A program made the position numbers and the translations under genes. This document shows positions 35,386 through 46,700 of a stretch of DNA of 64,000 nt, piece by piece. Position 1 is the first letter of the stretch. Each line of letters opens with the position of its first letter. The notes beneath the pieces were generated by a model. It was not told the origin of the DNA, searched no databases, and saw only the letters and a program-made list of their open reading frames with translations. The DNA is from Parietaria judaica (lineage: Eukaryota > Streptophyta > Magnoliopsida > Rosales > Urticaceae): positions 17,709,343 to 17,773,342 of the forward strand of contig OX940867.1 of the NCBI GenBank assembly GCA_954871525.1, written 5' to 3'.

Positions 35386-37236
35386 TGTTTAGTTCTACAA
35401 AATATGAAGAAATAAAATACGAATAAGCACAATATTAATTCTAATGCGAACATGTGAATTATAAAGAAATTATTATAACAAAGATGTAAATTAAATATAT
35501 CATAAGAACATTAATGATATTTTGTGACTAATTTGATTAGAAAAGTTACCCTCGTCAATTCTATCAATCTGTCACTCAGAGTACGAAAACGGTTGTGCTA
35601 ACATTCTATGTTATCTCTGACAGTTATAAAAGAAAACAGTTTATTATTTCTAACCGGTTTTTCTCTCTTAGTTCACGATATCTAATCCTTATTAAAGATG
35701 TCGTCTTAGGTAGACCCATGTGGTGGACCGGTGGGCAGTATAGGTCGTCTTTGCGTCTATTTGTGCTGAGTAAAAGTACTCTACTGGGTTGTAGATGCAC
35801 TTAGACTGGGCACACTTAGATCGAGGGTCCCGTACACGGAAGACTTTTAACTCAATATTTAAATGAGGGGTTTCAAGGTGATCCATTACAATGTCTGAAA
35901 TGTAAATAAAATAACTGAATTAAATTATCTAGTTAAAGACTATGGATATGCATTTACAGATCAGATAAATAAATGCATATTCAACTATAAATAATTAATT
36001 TTGATCTAAAGGATAACACTTGATCCTAGGTTTTATCATAATAAGATTATTAATATTTTCATAAAATAAATAACTTATTTATCATAATTAATATTTAATT
36101 TTATTATTCAATCTAATTCTTCACACATGAAAATTTGTTTCAGCATGTTATTCTTAATCATAGAAAATAAGAATAATATACGAATTAATATTTTGCATAG
36201 TCCTAATAAATGATTACTGAACATTTTAGAAATTATTATTTATACATAAACTTAATAAAAGGACTATGAATAATAATAGAATATTAAACCGTAAATGCAT
36301 CGTAGTTTTAAAACTAAATAAATCAGATTTACAAAGTTTATTAATTAGATTTTCAAATCCATATAAATTAATTATAATTTTAATCTAAACAAACATAATA
36401 ATCTCAATTATTTTATTCTAATTTAAAATAAATTAAAAATAAAATTAATTGACAGGATCGGGATACGAGCACAGGCTGCCCGCAGGCAGCCCAGCAGATC
36501 GGGCTGCTGGGCATAAAAAGCCTTGCCCGTGGGCCTGACCGAGAGGCCCAAAACTGTTCTGGGCCGGGTCAGGCCTAATTGGCCTAGGTGAACGCCTGGG
36601 TCGGGTCAGACCCATGTGGACCTGGGTCGGCTCCGGTTTTGACCCGAATCCAGTTGGATACGGCGTCGGGTTTGACCCGGATCCAGTCGGATCCGGGTCA
36701 GGTTTCAACGGAACCAGGGGACCCGGGTCGGGTCAGGTCAGGGTCATACCCGGGTCCAGTTGGCCCGGGTCGGGTTAGGGTGTGACCCAAGTCCGGCTTG
36801 GGTCGGGTCAACCCTGACCCGTGGGTCATGATCCAGGTCAAACCTGGACCGTTGACCTACCCAGCCCAAAACCCGTTGGCCTGGAACTCTTCTAGGCCCA
36901 TCAGCCAACCCTAATCTGATTAGGGTTTGGCTAGTGTTTAGAAACCTAGCCGCAACTGTTTTGCGCCTCCGGTTAGGAGGCGCATCTGGTTGTGCTGCCG
37001 TGCAACGGCGGCGGCGATGAGATCGATGCCGGCCATCGCGGTCATGCCGCCGTGGCGCGCCTTTATTAAAAAATTATTTTAATAAAAAAAAAAAAATTAT
37101 ACCATGCACAAACGAATCCCGAACATTAAAATTAACATATCTAATTTTCCACTACTCCCACGGAAAATCTAATCACACCAAAAAATTCATAAAATTATTC
37201 TGGACAACGTATCTAATTTTCAAAAATTAATCAGAC
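35386..37236 (-). other. Leader of the old Copia
   Basis: About 1.85 kb of untranslated DNA between LTR and gag. The inner part (35400-36440) is AT-rich; the outer part is GC-rich and repetitive. No gene was recognised. Confidence 0.6.
36570..36860. repeat. GC-rich degenerate tandem repeat (GACCCGGGTC-like)
   Basis: Variants of GGGTCGGGTCA and GACCCGGATCCAGT recur about every 20-30 bases, so both strands encode Asp-Pro or Gly-Ser runs (for example DPDPTGSGSNP). The base composition differs sharply from the AT-rich surroundings. It sits in the leader, not in a coding part. Confidence 0.75.
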
Positions 37237-37251
37237 CGGCTTTGATACTAC
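37237..37251 (-). promoter_or_regulatory. Primer-binding site of the old Copia
   Basis: The minus strand reads TAGTATCAAAGCCGG one base inside the LTR, a decayed form of TGGTATCAGAGC (initiator tRNA-Met). Confidence 0.7.
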
Positions 37252-37890
37252 TGTTGGGTTTTTCGACGACTTTTCTCAATCCCAAGACGGAATACACGAG
37301 ATATAATCGAATAATAAAATATCTAGACTAATCACGAATATTAAGATATCGATTAGGAAGTTTACCAAACTTTTGGTACTTTTGCCAACTGTACCAAAAT
37401 CGATGCCGATTAGCCCGTTCTCTGTCTGGCCGATTCTTCCTAGCTTCAGGATGCAGCACGTCAAGCGTCGTGCCTCTATTTCGTCCACCACGTCACTGCG
37501 GGAACGTCTTTGATGACCGGAAAACACCTCGTTTGATAGGTTAGATCCTTCTTGGTGTTTGGACGAGAAACCAATGAAGAACCGGGGAGGAGGAAATCGA
37601 GAGCCCTGAGCTAAGGGGAGGGGGCGATTTCTCTCTATATTAGAGTTTGTAATTGTTTGCTAATTATGAGCTTAAGACGTGTATTTTTACTACACATCAT
37701 CATGACCTAAAGGGATTTGGGCTCATTTAATGAATCCAAGCCCATTAATCATTTATTAATTAATTCAATAATTAATTAATAGTCTCATAAATAATTCTCG
37801 GGACCGTGTGATCCCGTTAGCTAGATTATGTGCTCGGATTAAAATCCGAGAACCCGATGGATCCAATATCCGATTCGGGCATAACCTACA
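37252..37890 (-). repeat. 5' LTR of the old Copia (639 bp)
   Basis: Direct repeat of 17533-18113, with about 54 extra bases near 37560-37615 and scattered substitutions. Confidence 0.9.
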
Positions 37891-38719
37891 CGTGAACTTT
37901 GCGAAATGTAATGTTGTAAGTGACACCTAGTCAATAGTTAATTTTTTTGACAACATTGGTGATGCTCATCTTTGTTCCATTTCTTTTTTCCATTTAAGAA
38001 TGAAATATATGCTGCAATTAATTATTAAAATAAATTAAATATAGAAACCATATTATTTTTAGATCAAGTCCGAAGCCCAAACAGCCGCGTATAATGAGCT
38101 TTCAACTTTTGAGGAACAAAATTGGATCAACAAGAGAGCGTCTTGACATATGTAGAATAATTTTAAAATAAATTACATATATTTAATTATACTTGTAGGA
38201 AAAGTACCTATCTTTTTTTTTTTCCAAAGAAAATTGCTTATATTTAATTATACTTGTAGGAAAAGTGCCTAATTTTCTTTATATTAGCTTAGCATATTTC
38301 TAAACATTTAATTGGACGTATTAAATCAAAGTCGTTAAATTTTTATTTTCGATTCGTTTTTTTTTTTAAATATTTTTTGCTAATGTTGGTATACAACTTA
38401 AATCAACTTTTTTTTTTTTTATGTTTTGAGATTTTCTATCTTAAGTATTTCAATTTAAGGTATACACGTGTAAATGATTTAACATTTACAGATAGATATA
38501 AGAAAAAACTAATTGAAAATGTAAATTTCACGGTTTCAATTAAAATTTTAAAAATATGTAACGTTATTTTGAAGAAAAAAATGTCCTATTATTTTTTAAA
38601 TATATTTGATCAATGAAACTTCTCGTTTTTTAGTAAGTTTGTAAGATTTAGAGAATATGATTGAGATCTTGTTATCAACCAAGACGATCATTGTCTACGT
38701 GAATATGTATACAAATGTT

Positions 38720-38767
<48 letters not shown>

Positions 38768-41282
38768 TGATTTTTGGCTGAAATGAAATGCATAAGATTG
38801 CTCAATTGCTCAAACAAGATACGACACGTTTGAGCTTCTTCTAATTAAATATGCATATATGTGAACAAAAACATACCGACATGAAATCAATCTTTAGTGT
38901 AGTGGAGAGCTCGAAACCCATCACCATACTTAATATTGACCCATATCTCTCCTACATAATATACATATCATACTGTTTTTTATTTTTATTTTCTCACTAA
39001 AAGATTTGTGAAAGAAATTAAATCTGAGTTATAGATTAGGTTGCTGGAAAAAGTACCTAAATTTATTCAAAACAAGATAGCATCTAATTTTTTTAATTGT
39101 GCTGATTAAATATCTAAGGTGCAATTTACATTTTATTATTGATTTTGTCGTCTTGGTCTTTATTACTTTTGAGTTTTGAGTTCTCTACGTGTACAATTCA
39201 AAATAACATTATTTTTCACGTTTTTGAGATTTCTAATGTTAATAATACTTAAGATATGAGACATATACGTGTAAATAACTTAATGTTAATAGAAAATATG
39301 AAGAAAAAGTTAATGAAAAATGAAAATTGAACGACAGTGAGTATTTAATTAGCATAATTGAAAATTTATTCGGAATATTTTTACCGCAGTTATCCCGTTA
39401 AATTAAAAAGAGATTCCTTTGATTTTGGCCGGTAAGTTGGTTGAATTGAATTCATGGAACATTGAGGTTGGAGAGAGAGTCTTTGTCGTTGTTAGTGCAA
39501 TTAATTAAATATTTGGCTGAAAAACCTTCACATGCAGCCATGTGAAATTCTTACCAAGTATAAGACAAAATCTTTGAATGTATCAGATTCAGTACCAAAC
39601 CAAATACATGCATGGCTCGTCTAGTGCTTCGCCAATAATAAGCCTCTCAATAAATATAAATTTTACTTTTATATAACTCTTACTGTTAATTTAAAAGTAA
39701 ATGAAATATAATCATTGACTATTTTTTCAAAATTCAAAATTATTCCTTATTTAAATAAAACTATCTTTTCTATACTCTCTAGTTTGATTGGCGTTGAGAC
39801 AGCAAAATTCTGCAGAGAAGAGGGAGGAAGATAGTGAAAATGGTAGTGTTGTGTCGTTTTTTCGTGTCACTTAATATATGTGAAAGTTTAAGGAGGATAA
39901 TGAACTCATTAAGAGAATTATATGAGTTCTGCATATCAGCAGATATGTACTTAACTATTGTAGGCATTATGAAGTGATTTTCTCTATGATGGATATATAT
40001 GAAATAATCTTTATGAGAGTATAATCAATAATTAGAGAATATTTTTGGTCAGTTTAAGGAAATTGACTTTTGGATATATAGATGACCCTAAGTAGTTTAC
40101 TTGGAGATTTAATTAAATTTAATTTTAATTAAAAATTATAACATATAGCATATACAGTATGTCATATTATATCTATATTAGATTAAAGGTATATTTTTAT
40201 GAAAAACTAAAATTAAAAATAAAAGCGCATCCCTTTCTATTGTAGGGTAGCTGATAAGAAATATTAGAAAGCATACTAAGGTTGTCATAATTTTACAAAA
40301 AGTGAGTTGTCATTAGGCCTCACATTACACAAAAGCCAATGTCATAGTATATTTAGTTGCAATATTATTCAAGTATTCCAAATATTCATATTCCAATAAA
40401 TTGAGAGAAAAAAAAAAAACTTGATATATATACTCAAACTATTCTTATTATTTTAACCTACTATTCAATATGTGTAGCATGTGTAGCCGCTAGCTACACA
40501 TGCTATTATAATAATTAGTTAATTAGCCGAGTCTCTTGCTTCCACATCTTCATAATCTATCCTCCAATGATCACGTTACATAAACAATTTTATTGAATCA
40601 TTTTGTACATGTATAAGTATTATATATGTACAAATAATTTATTTAAATTGTCGTATCATAAGATATGAACCACTAGCTTTTACATTCTATTATTAATTCG
40701 GAATTAGCCAATCTCTCACTTTCTCAATCAATATTCTTTAAACCATATAGTATTAAAAACACTAGACATTATTATTCAATAAATACACCCCAAACCAATA
40801 TATTATCCTATTTAAATGGGAATTTTATATATCTTATATTTTCATTTTTTCTAAATATATACTTTTATTTTTAAAAATCTAAAATAAACTTGATTTCATT
40901 TTTATACCTTCTCGTCATTTAAATTTATGAAAACATATAATATTTTGAAGAAAAAAAATGTCAAAATACATTATCAATCATTAGTTTTAAAAACTTTAGA
41001 AAATTAAATAAAAAGGAGTAAAAATAATAGAGGGCGATATTGTCAAACTACACTAAGACAATATATTTTAGTTTTTTTTTCAAAATAAAAGATATTTCTA
41101 CAAAAATTAGATATAATTACAAACAAGGTATAAGAAAGCAATTTTTCTACATAAATTAATATATTTATATAACGCATAAATCTCTCTCTATCGCGTGATT
41201 CAGGCACCAAGCAAGCATAGAAGCCTAGACCATATTTAAAAAACCACACGACAAATTATTGTTCATTAAAATACATCTCATG

Positions 41283-41286
<4 letters not shown>
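37891..41286. other. AT-rich intergenic DNA
   Basis: No gene is supported. It includes a near-duplicate of ATTTAATTATACTTGTAGGA at 38180 and 38239, a (TA)n tract at 38726-38763 and many poly-A/T runs. Short open frames (for example 39779-39967 minus) resemble nothing known. Confidence 0.5.
38726..38763. repeat. (TA)n microsatellite
   Basis: About 38 bases of alternating AT. Confidence 0.95.

Positions 41287-41317
<31 letters not shown>
41287..41317. repeat. (TA)n microsatellite upstream of a small gene
   Basis: About 31 bases of alternating TA, 30-60 bases before the ATG at 41347. It may contain the TATA function or lie in the 5' UTR. Confidence 0.95.
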
Positions 41318-41319
<2 letters not shown>

Positions 41320-41346
41320 TTGTTCTTTCTTTAGCATAATTGTTCA

Positions 41347-41742
41347 ATGGAAATGGAGAGACCAAGCACAGGAAGCCCTAGGAAGCTGAAAACCAACCTG
41401 CTATGCATGCCCCGGCTCAAGAGCGCCGGCAATTCACCGACCAACAAGGCCGGTAAGCGCTCGTCTTCACCGGCTACCGCCTTGCTGGAGCGCCTCCGAG
41501 AGGCAGTTTTCCGCCTCATCATGCTCTCCGCGCTCTCCTCATCCGCCAGCGACAACGTCAAGGTCCAACCCCGCGGGCCCGCAAAGCCCTACCACCACGC
41601 CGACAACGACCACCGGCGCAGCGAGGCCGTGGCGGATTGCATCGAGTTCATAAAGAAGAAGGCGGGCCCCGAGGACGAGATCAGCCGTGACTCGAGTGCG
41701 AGAAGTTCGTCGGATTCCGGTAATAGTGAAGTATCTGTCTAG
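41347..41742 (+). CDS. 131-residue plant protein of unknown function
   Basis: The uninterrupted frame runs from ATG 41347 to TAG 41740-41742. Its base composition is much richer in G+C than the flanks, with GC-biased third positions, which supports real coding. Visible parts are a basic Ser/Pro-rich N-terminus (residues 1-44), a hydrophobic helix-like block LLERLREAVFRLIMLSALSS at about 46-65, a His-rich linker, EAVADCIEFIKKKAG at about 93-107, and an acidic Ser-rich tail. I recall small plant proteins that share the REAVFRLIMLSALS and EAVADCIEFIK motifs, but no established function. No signal peptide is evident. Single-exon; no neighbour suggests a pathway. Confidence 0.7.
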   Translation: MEMERPSTGSPRKLKTNLLCMPRLKSAGNSPTNKAGKRSSSPATALLERLREAVFRLIMLSALSSSASDNVKVQPRGPAKPYHHADNDHRRSEAVADCIEFIKKKAGPEDEISRDSSARSSSDSGNSEVSV

Positions 41743-42249
41743 AGATTATTATACAAAATTGAAGGCCAGGTGTTTTAATGATTCTTGGCTTTTTTTTTTT
41801 TTTTTTTGGAGGAGTTTATTGATATATTTCTAATTAGATGGGAGATTTGTAGTGTAAAGATTGTATATTTACGTGTGTGATATTACATGAAGATTAGGGT
41901 TTGTTGTTCAGCGTTGACCAAGTGAAAATATTTACCATTTGCTATTTCCTATCTTTTGCTTTTGGACTCTATTTATGGGGTGCTTTTAGTAATTTCCAGG
42001 TTTGAGAAGTTTAATTAGAAATTAAAGCTTATTGCTATGCTACCTTGTTGTTGTTCTTGCTTGGATCTCTGGTTTAAGTGGCCGATTGAGAATAGATTTT
42101 AATTATATGATGCATTGCCCTCAACAAAATGATTCTATGAGGTTTCGATATCAAGTATCTCTTGAATCGATTTTTTGTCGAGAAGATCATAACTAAGAGA
42201 AGTAAAAATGACCGACACACGATGCTTTTACGTTGTTCGACCCATTAAC
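41743..42249. other. 3' flank of the small gene
   Basis: AT-rich, with a T17 run near 41790. No second gene is seen. Confidence 0.5.
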
Positions 42250-42474
42250 CAGGCCCGGCCCAAGTATTGGGTAGCTTGGGCAATGGCCCAAGGCCCCCAA
42301 ATTATAAAGGTCTCCTTGCTGATATACATTGAACGAAAAGGGCTCACTTCGTTCGAGAAGAAAAATAAATTATATACTGAGTAGGGGTGAAACCGGTACC
42401 GATAATCGGTAAATTAGTATTTTTTGGTATTGGTATTGAATAATCGAGATTTTTTTTTTGGTATTGGTATTGGT

Positions 42475-42645
42475 ATCGGTTCTAAAATTTATTGGTTTTT
42501 TATCAAACCGATACCGAGACCGAGACCGAGAAAAAATAAACGAAAACCGATAAATAAACCGAGACATAAACCGAGACATAAACGAAAACCGATAAATAAA
42601 CCGAGACATAAACGAAAACCGATAAATAAACCGAGACATAAATAA
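42475..42645. repeat. Subterminal tandem repeat of the inner hAT element
   Basis: Units such as CGATAAATAAACCGAGACAT and AAACGAAAACCGATAAATAA alternate three to four times. It gives apparent ORFs on both strands that are only repeat translations. Confidence 0.9.
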
Positions 42646-42740
42646 CCCGGGGAAAAATCCAAAAATAATACAAAATACCATGTCCGAAATATAAAAATAC
42701 ATGTCTAATACATAAAAACATCAAACATAATTAAAACATG

Positions 42741-42880
42741 TCATTTATTTTTCTTTGATTTTGGTTTCGCCTTCTCTTTTTTCTTTGATTTCGCCTCGTT
42801 TTTTTTCTTGGCCATGTTACTAATACCACCGGTAAGAGCGGAGGGGACGGAAGTTGAAACGGGAACTTCAAAGTTTTCTT
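42741..42880 (-). pseudogene. Exon-like remnant inside the inner hAT element
   Basis: After a TTTATTGTAG acceptor-like site at 42881 the minus strand stays open for about 45 codons (VPVSTSVPSALTGGISNMAK, then a Lys-rich run) and ends at TGA 42741-42743. This may be a left-over terminal exon of the parent transposase gene, but the residues are low-complexity and I do not recognise a domain. Confidence 0.3.
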
Positions 42881-43968
42881 CTACAATAAACAATTAAAAG
42901 AAACTTTCATTTAACAAATATAAAAGCATAATTATTACATATATATTATATTCAATGTTACAAACCTATTTGCATTGTAATATAAAATCTGTTATATTAT
43001 AAAAAAAACGACATGTAGTATAATAAAACACGACATGTAGTTCAAAACCGAAACCGATACCGATATTCGAGAAATTTGGTATCAGTATCGTTTCTCGGTA
43101 TCGGTATCGGTTTCCGATACCGATAAGTATCGGTTCTCGGTTTTAAACTAAATTTATCGGTTTTTTTTTAAACCGATCCGAGATCGATACCGATACCGAG
43201 ACGATACCGATAAACGGTGACAAAATTTTCACCCCTAATACTGAGAGTAGAATACAAGCTGTCAACAGGAAGGCCCCACTCTCTAATATTATATTGGTTA
43301 AGCTTTGTCTGCTATGCAGCCTACATTAGTAATACTAAATAATAATAATTCAATATACAAACTTAGTTTTTTAATAATTCTTTTCATTTCTCTCTAAGTA
43401 ATCCACCAATTCCATATACAATTAGTAGAAAATTGAAGAATAACCCTTAAGCAATCCACCTATTCCATATACAATTAGTAGAAAATTGAAGAATAACCCT
43501 TAAGAAACAATGTGTTTTCGTATTTAAAATAAGTCTTGTTAAATATAGTGGAATTTTATTTTCAATTTTATTTATAATAATATAGCCTTTGTTATGTAAA
43601 AAAATGATTTATACTTTTAAATCATTTTAGTTTTTAAAAATTTAGAATTGCCTCTTTGCATAATTTTAAAATTTACTTTTATATACATCTATCTTTTAAA
43701 AGCTTAAATATTATTAATGGCTAATTTTAGAAATTTTCTTTTTTATGAAATTAATCACATTCAGAGAGTGTTTTAATTTTAAGGTATTATTATTAGATTA
43801 CACTTAAAAAGTATACTGCGTAATATTTTAAATAGAAGTATAGTATTGCAAAAATTAAAAATATAAGACATAAAATAAATTGTTTATGTTAAAAATACAA
43901 AATAAAAGGCCTCGAATTTATTTTTCGTCCAAGGCCTCCGAAATTGTTGGGCCGGCCTTGCCATTAAC

Positions 43969-44449
43969 AATGTGCTTACTTCACGGTGTTTGCAGTGCAC
44001 TACTATCACGATCTTTAAATTTACAAATTGATCTTTGCGGAGTCAATTTCTCTTTCTCTCTTGATCTCTCCCTACTATACTTATCTAATTTATGCCAACG
44101 TCCTTTGAATCGAACCATCTTTGGCGTCAAGCTTCCAAACCGGTATTTAATGTCACTGCGAGGCGCTCTTCGAAAACATCCAGGTGGCGGGGTCAATGGA
44201 AAACGTTGTTTCCCAAGTCAGAATAAAGTGACGGTAGGTGGCGTCATTATCTCAATCCCCGTAGCGAATCAGACGTAAATGTGTTTCTCGTTTAACAAAC
44301 TTAGATAGGATATGGATGAAACTGAACATCGATATTATATTTCTTAAAAGTTTATAATTTTGTATTATTATTTCTTAAAAGTTTCATTTCTGGTTCAGAT
44401 GTCTATTGTCGTTTTCTATTGTTTTATCTCGTTGTCGTTTTCTTATAAA
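43969..44449. other. Flank between the hAT nest and the Helitron-like end
   Basis: It contains a direct repeat of TATTTCTTAAAAGTTT (about 44337 and 44370). The open frame at 43880-44278 crosses the hAT border and is not a gene. Confidence 0.4.
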
Positions 44450-44482
44450 CTAGTGGACCGCACCACGCTTCGTGTGGTGGAG
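44450..44482 (-). other. Helitron-type 3' hairpin and CTAG end
   Basis: The plus strand reads CTAGTGGACCGCACCACGC then TTCGTGTGGTGG. The stem of six pairs lies seven bases from the CTAG terminus. Confidence 0.6.
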
Positions 44483-46147
44483 TGAAAAATATCAAACAAA
44501 TAATTAAATTTTAGAATTATTAAATTAATTAATTTAATTATGTGATGCAATTAAATGATTCAACCATTGTTAATTATTAACCATTGTTCAATTAATTAAC
44601 AAAGTGAACATCAGAATGGATTCAACCATTGTTCATGTTCACTTTTTTTTTTTATTGAATAAGATTATATATTTAGAAAATTTTAAATAAATGGTTAGTA
44701 TAAATATTTTAACTAAATTAGTTATTTTGTGACAAAAGAAGTATGCCCGAATTTCGTATTGGATAGAAATGATTAATTTATTAGTTAACATTGAAGTGAG
44801 AACCATAGAGTGGAAGAAAAAACTCAATAGAAATAGTGATTCTCTGGGTGGAATCCTATTGTACACCAGATAAAAATTGCAATTTCTAATACGGTAATTT
44901 TACATAAAATTGTTAAATCAGATACTTAAACTCATGAAACATTGATGTTGCATAAAATATACACAATTTATTCCTCAACATGAACAGTACTTACATTTCA
45001 GTCAATACTAAAGCAGAATGTTAGAAAGAAATAAGAACAAAAAATAATGAGATAAAAGCTTATCCCATAAAGGGCAGCCTCCCAAAAACAAAAACAAAAA
45101 ATTGAATTATATATTACTGATAAACCAAAGCAAACAAAAAGACTGGATATAATTCACTACTTGGTAGTTTAATACTGACTTGAAAAGCACAGTCATTTAG
45201 TTCTTCGACGAAATGTTCTTGCACTTCTACCAATTTGATTTCAAAAAAGCACATCAATTTCTCATACATAAAGCGAAAAATTTATATACGAAATAATTTA
45301 AATAAACCTATGAACCAAATTGTATTGTTAATTTCTTGCATTAAATTAATCATTCTTATTATTAACAATTTTAGAAGCAAAACATGATTCTATAAAATGA
45401 TTTATAAAATGATTATGAAAAATAAGAATCATGTGACTATACAAAGAACATAGTCCTTAAACAATTCTTTCATTTTCAAATGTATTTCTCCCTGGATATA
45501 TTTTTATCAAATATATCATGTCCATATGATGCTAAAAAAATATTTGGCTTTGAAACTATATCAGCCATATAGCTTTAAAATTTAAATCAATGTAAATGTT
45601 CGTAAGAATGACACCAACGAACCTGCCCACTTCTCTGACGTAATTTCTTTTACTGTATTCTTCAAAAGTAATATATGATTCATTGAGAGAAGAACACAAA
45701 GAAGTTTTTTTTGTTAAAACTTCATAATTTCTTTTTACATATTACATACATAAATTATGATATACTTGTTGTTGGTGAGGAAAGCAACTGAATCATAAAT
45801 AATTGGTGAGTCGAAGGTGAAAATCGTTTCATCTTGACGTAAATATGAAATTGTCCAAATTCTTGACTTTTGAATGTGGGACAAATCCGAAGAATTTCAG
45901 AGGAGGCTGAGTAGCGGCTTTGTAAAACTTCATTTTTCTTTTTTATCTCTTTCAATATATAAAATGATAAATATGAGCAAGTATTAAAACGTCACTACAA
46001 TTATCTCACTTAGTGCCACAAACAATATTTTGAACCTTAACATTTGATAAACTGCCTCAATTTTAAAAGTAAGCAAATAAAAAGTCAGATATTTAGTAGG
46101 ATCATTAACACTGCAAGACGTCAAATTAGTGGCCTCTAAATAGACTA
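44483..46147. other. Helitron-like interior, left part
   Basis: AT-rich; no gene recognised. Frames at 45755-45955 and 45984-46175 (minus) are short and unlike known proteins. Confidence 0.4.
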
Positions 46148-46650
46148 CGTTGATGCAGAAAAATGCTTCAATCATTCAGCGGCCTAATAGCTCGTGTTGG
46201 GCCGGGCCCAGTATCGTCTTGTTGACTTTTTATGACTTTAGGGCGTGGGCTCCTGGACTTTCGAGTCAATCGGACCCTCCGCTGACTCGATGATCAAAAA
46301 TCCGTGGTAAACTCCACTACTTGTCGCTAATAGGGTCAGGACTTGGCCTGACCCGGATTACAGGTTCGGGACACCAAAAACGGATTCCTGATCACCGTGT
46401 AGGGGGGATCACAGTATCGACTTTCCAGTGAACCCTGGTGGACCAGACCCTCAACCGGCGTCACGGGGACAGATCCGGGTCCTCGGGCTATCCGCATAGT
46501 CTGTATATCTGCCGGGTGGATAGAACAAGCACCTCACGGATCTAGAACCTTGGCAAGGAGGGTCTTAGATCGTGCCAGAATCTTCTCCAGAGCTTCCGCC
46601 CAAATGTGTTTTCTCACTCACAGAACCTGAACAAAACAACACCCGAGATC

Positions 46651-46667
46651 GGGGGGGGGGGGGGGGG
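46651..46667. repeat. G17 homopolymer in the left LTR
   Basis: Seventeen G followed by TACCCCC; the right LTR has 21 G at 51122-51142. Confidence 0.95.
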
Positions 46668-46700
46668 TACCCCCTGATTCACCTCCGACGCTCAACATTA

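Larger units (their letters stand above)
17533..37890 (-). mobile_element. Old Copia element, split by a nested Gypsy
   Basis: The LTRs at 17533-18113 and 37252-37890 share most of their length in the same orientation. The minus-strand order is right LTR, primer site, 1.85-kb leader, gag, protease [Gypsy insertion 22424-34495], integrase, RT, RNase H, 1.2-kb 3' region, polypurine tract, left LTR. Without the Gypsy and one CACAT copy it would be about 8.3 kb. The flanks read CGTGC and CGTGA, a target duplication with one mismatch. Many frame breaks and LTR divergence (including a ~54-bp indel) show that it is older than the nested Gypsy. Confidence 0.9.
42382..43237. mobile_element. Inner hAT element with TAGGGGTGAAA ends
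   Basis: The ends are TAGGGGTGAAA and, in reverse complement, TAGGGGTGAAAA. ATACTGAG flanks both sides (42374-42381 and 43238-43245), a perfect 8-bp duplication. The TIR fits the hAT pattern YARNG. Both subterminal regions are packed with CCGATACCGA/TCGGTATCGG words. The 856-bp length and a leftover exon-like frame point to a deletion derivative of a larger element. Confidence 0.85.
42250..43960. mobile_element. Outer hAT-like non-autonomous element
   Basis: The left end CAGGCCCGGCCCAA is matched in reverse complement by TTGGGCCGGCCTTG at the right. Directly outside both ends lies CCATTAAC (42242-42249 and 43961-43968), a perfect 8-bp target duplication as made by hAT transposases. Without the nested element it is about 850 bp, AT-rich and non-coding. 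Confidence 0.8.

Noticed and set aside
36445..36785. Asp-Pro/Gly-rich frames on both strands
   Set aside because: Produced by the degenerate GACCCGGGTC repeat, which is nearly symmetrical between strands.
42370..42724. 110- and 73-residue frames rich in Arg/Tyr/Phe
   Set aside because: They translate the CCGATAAATAAACCGAGACAT repeat of the inner hAT element and change with frame; not genes.
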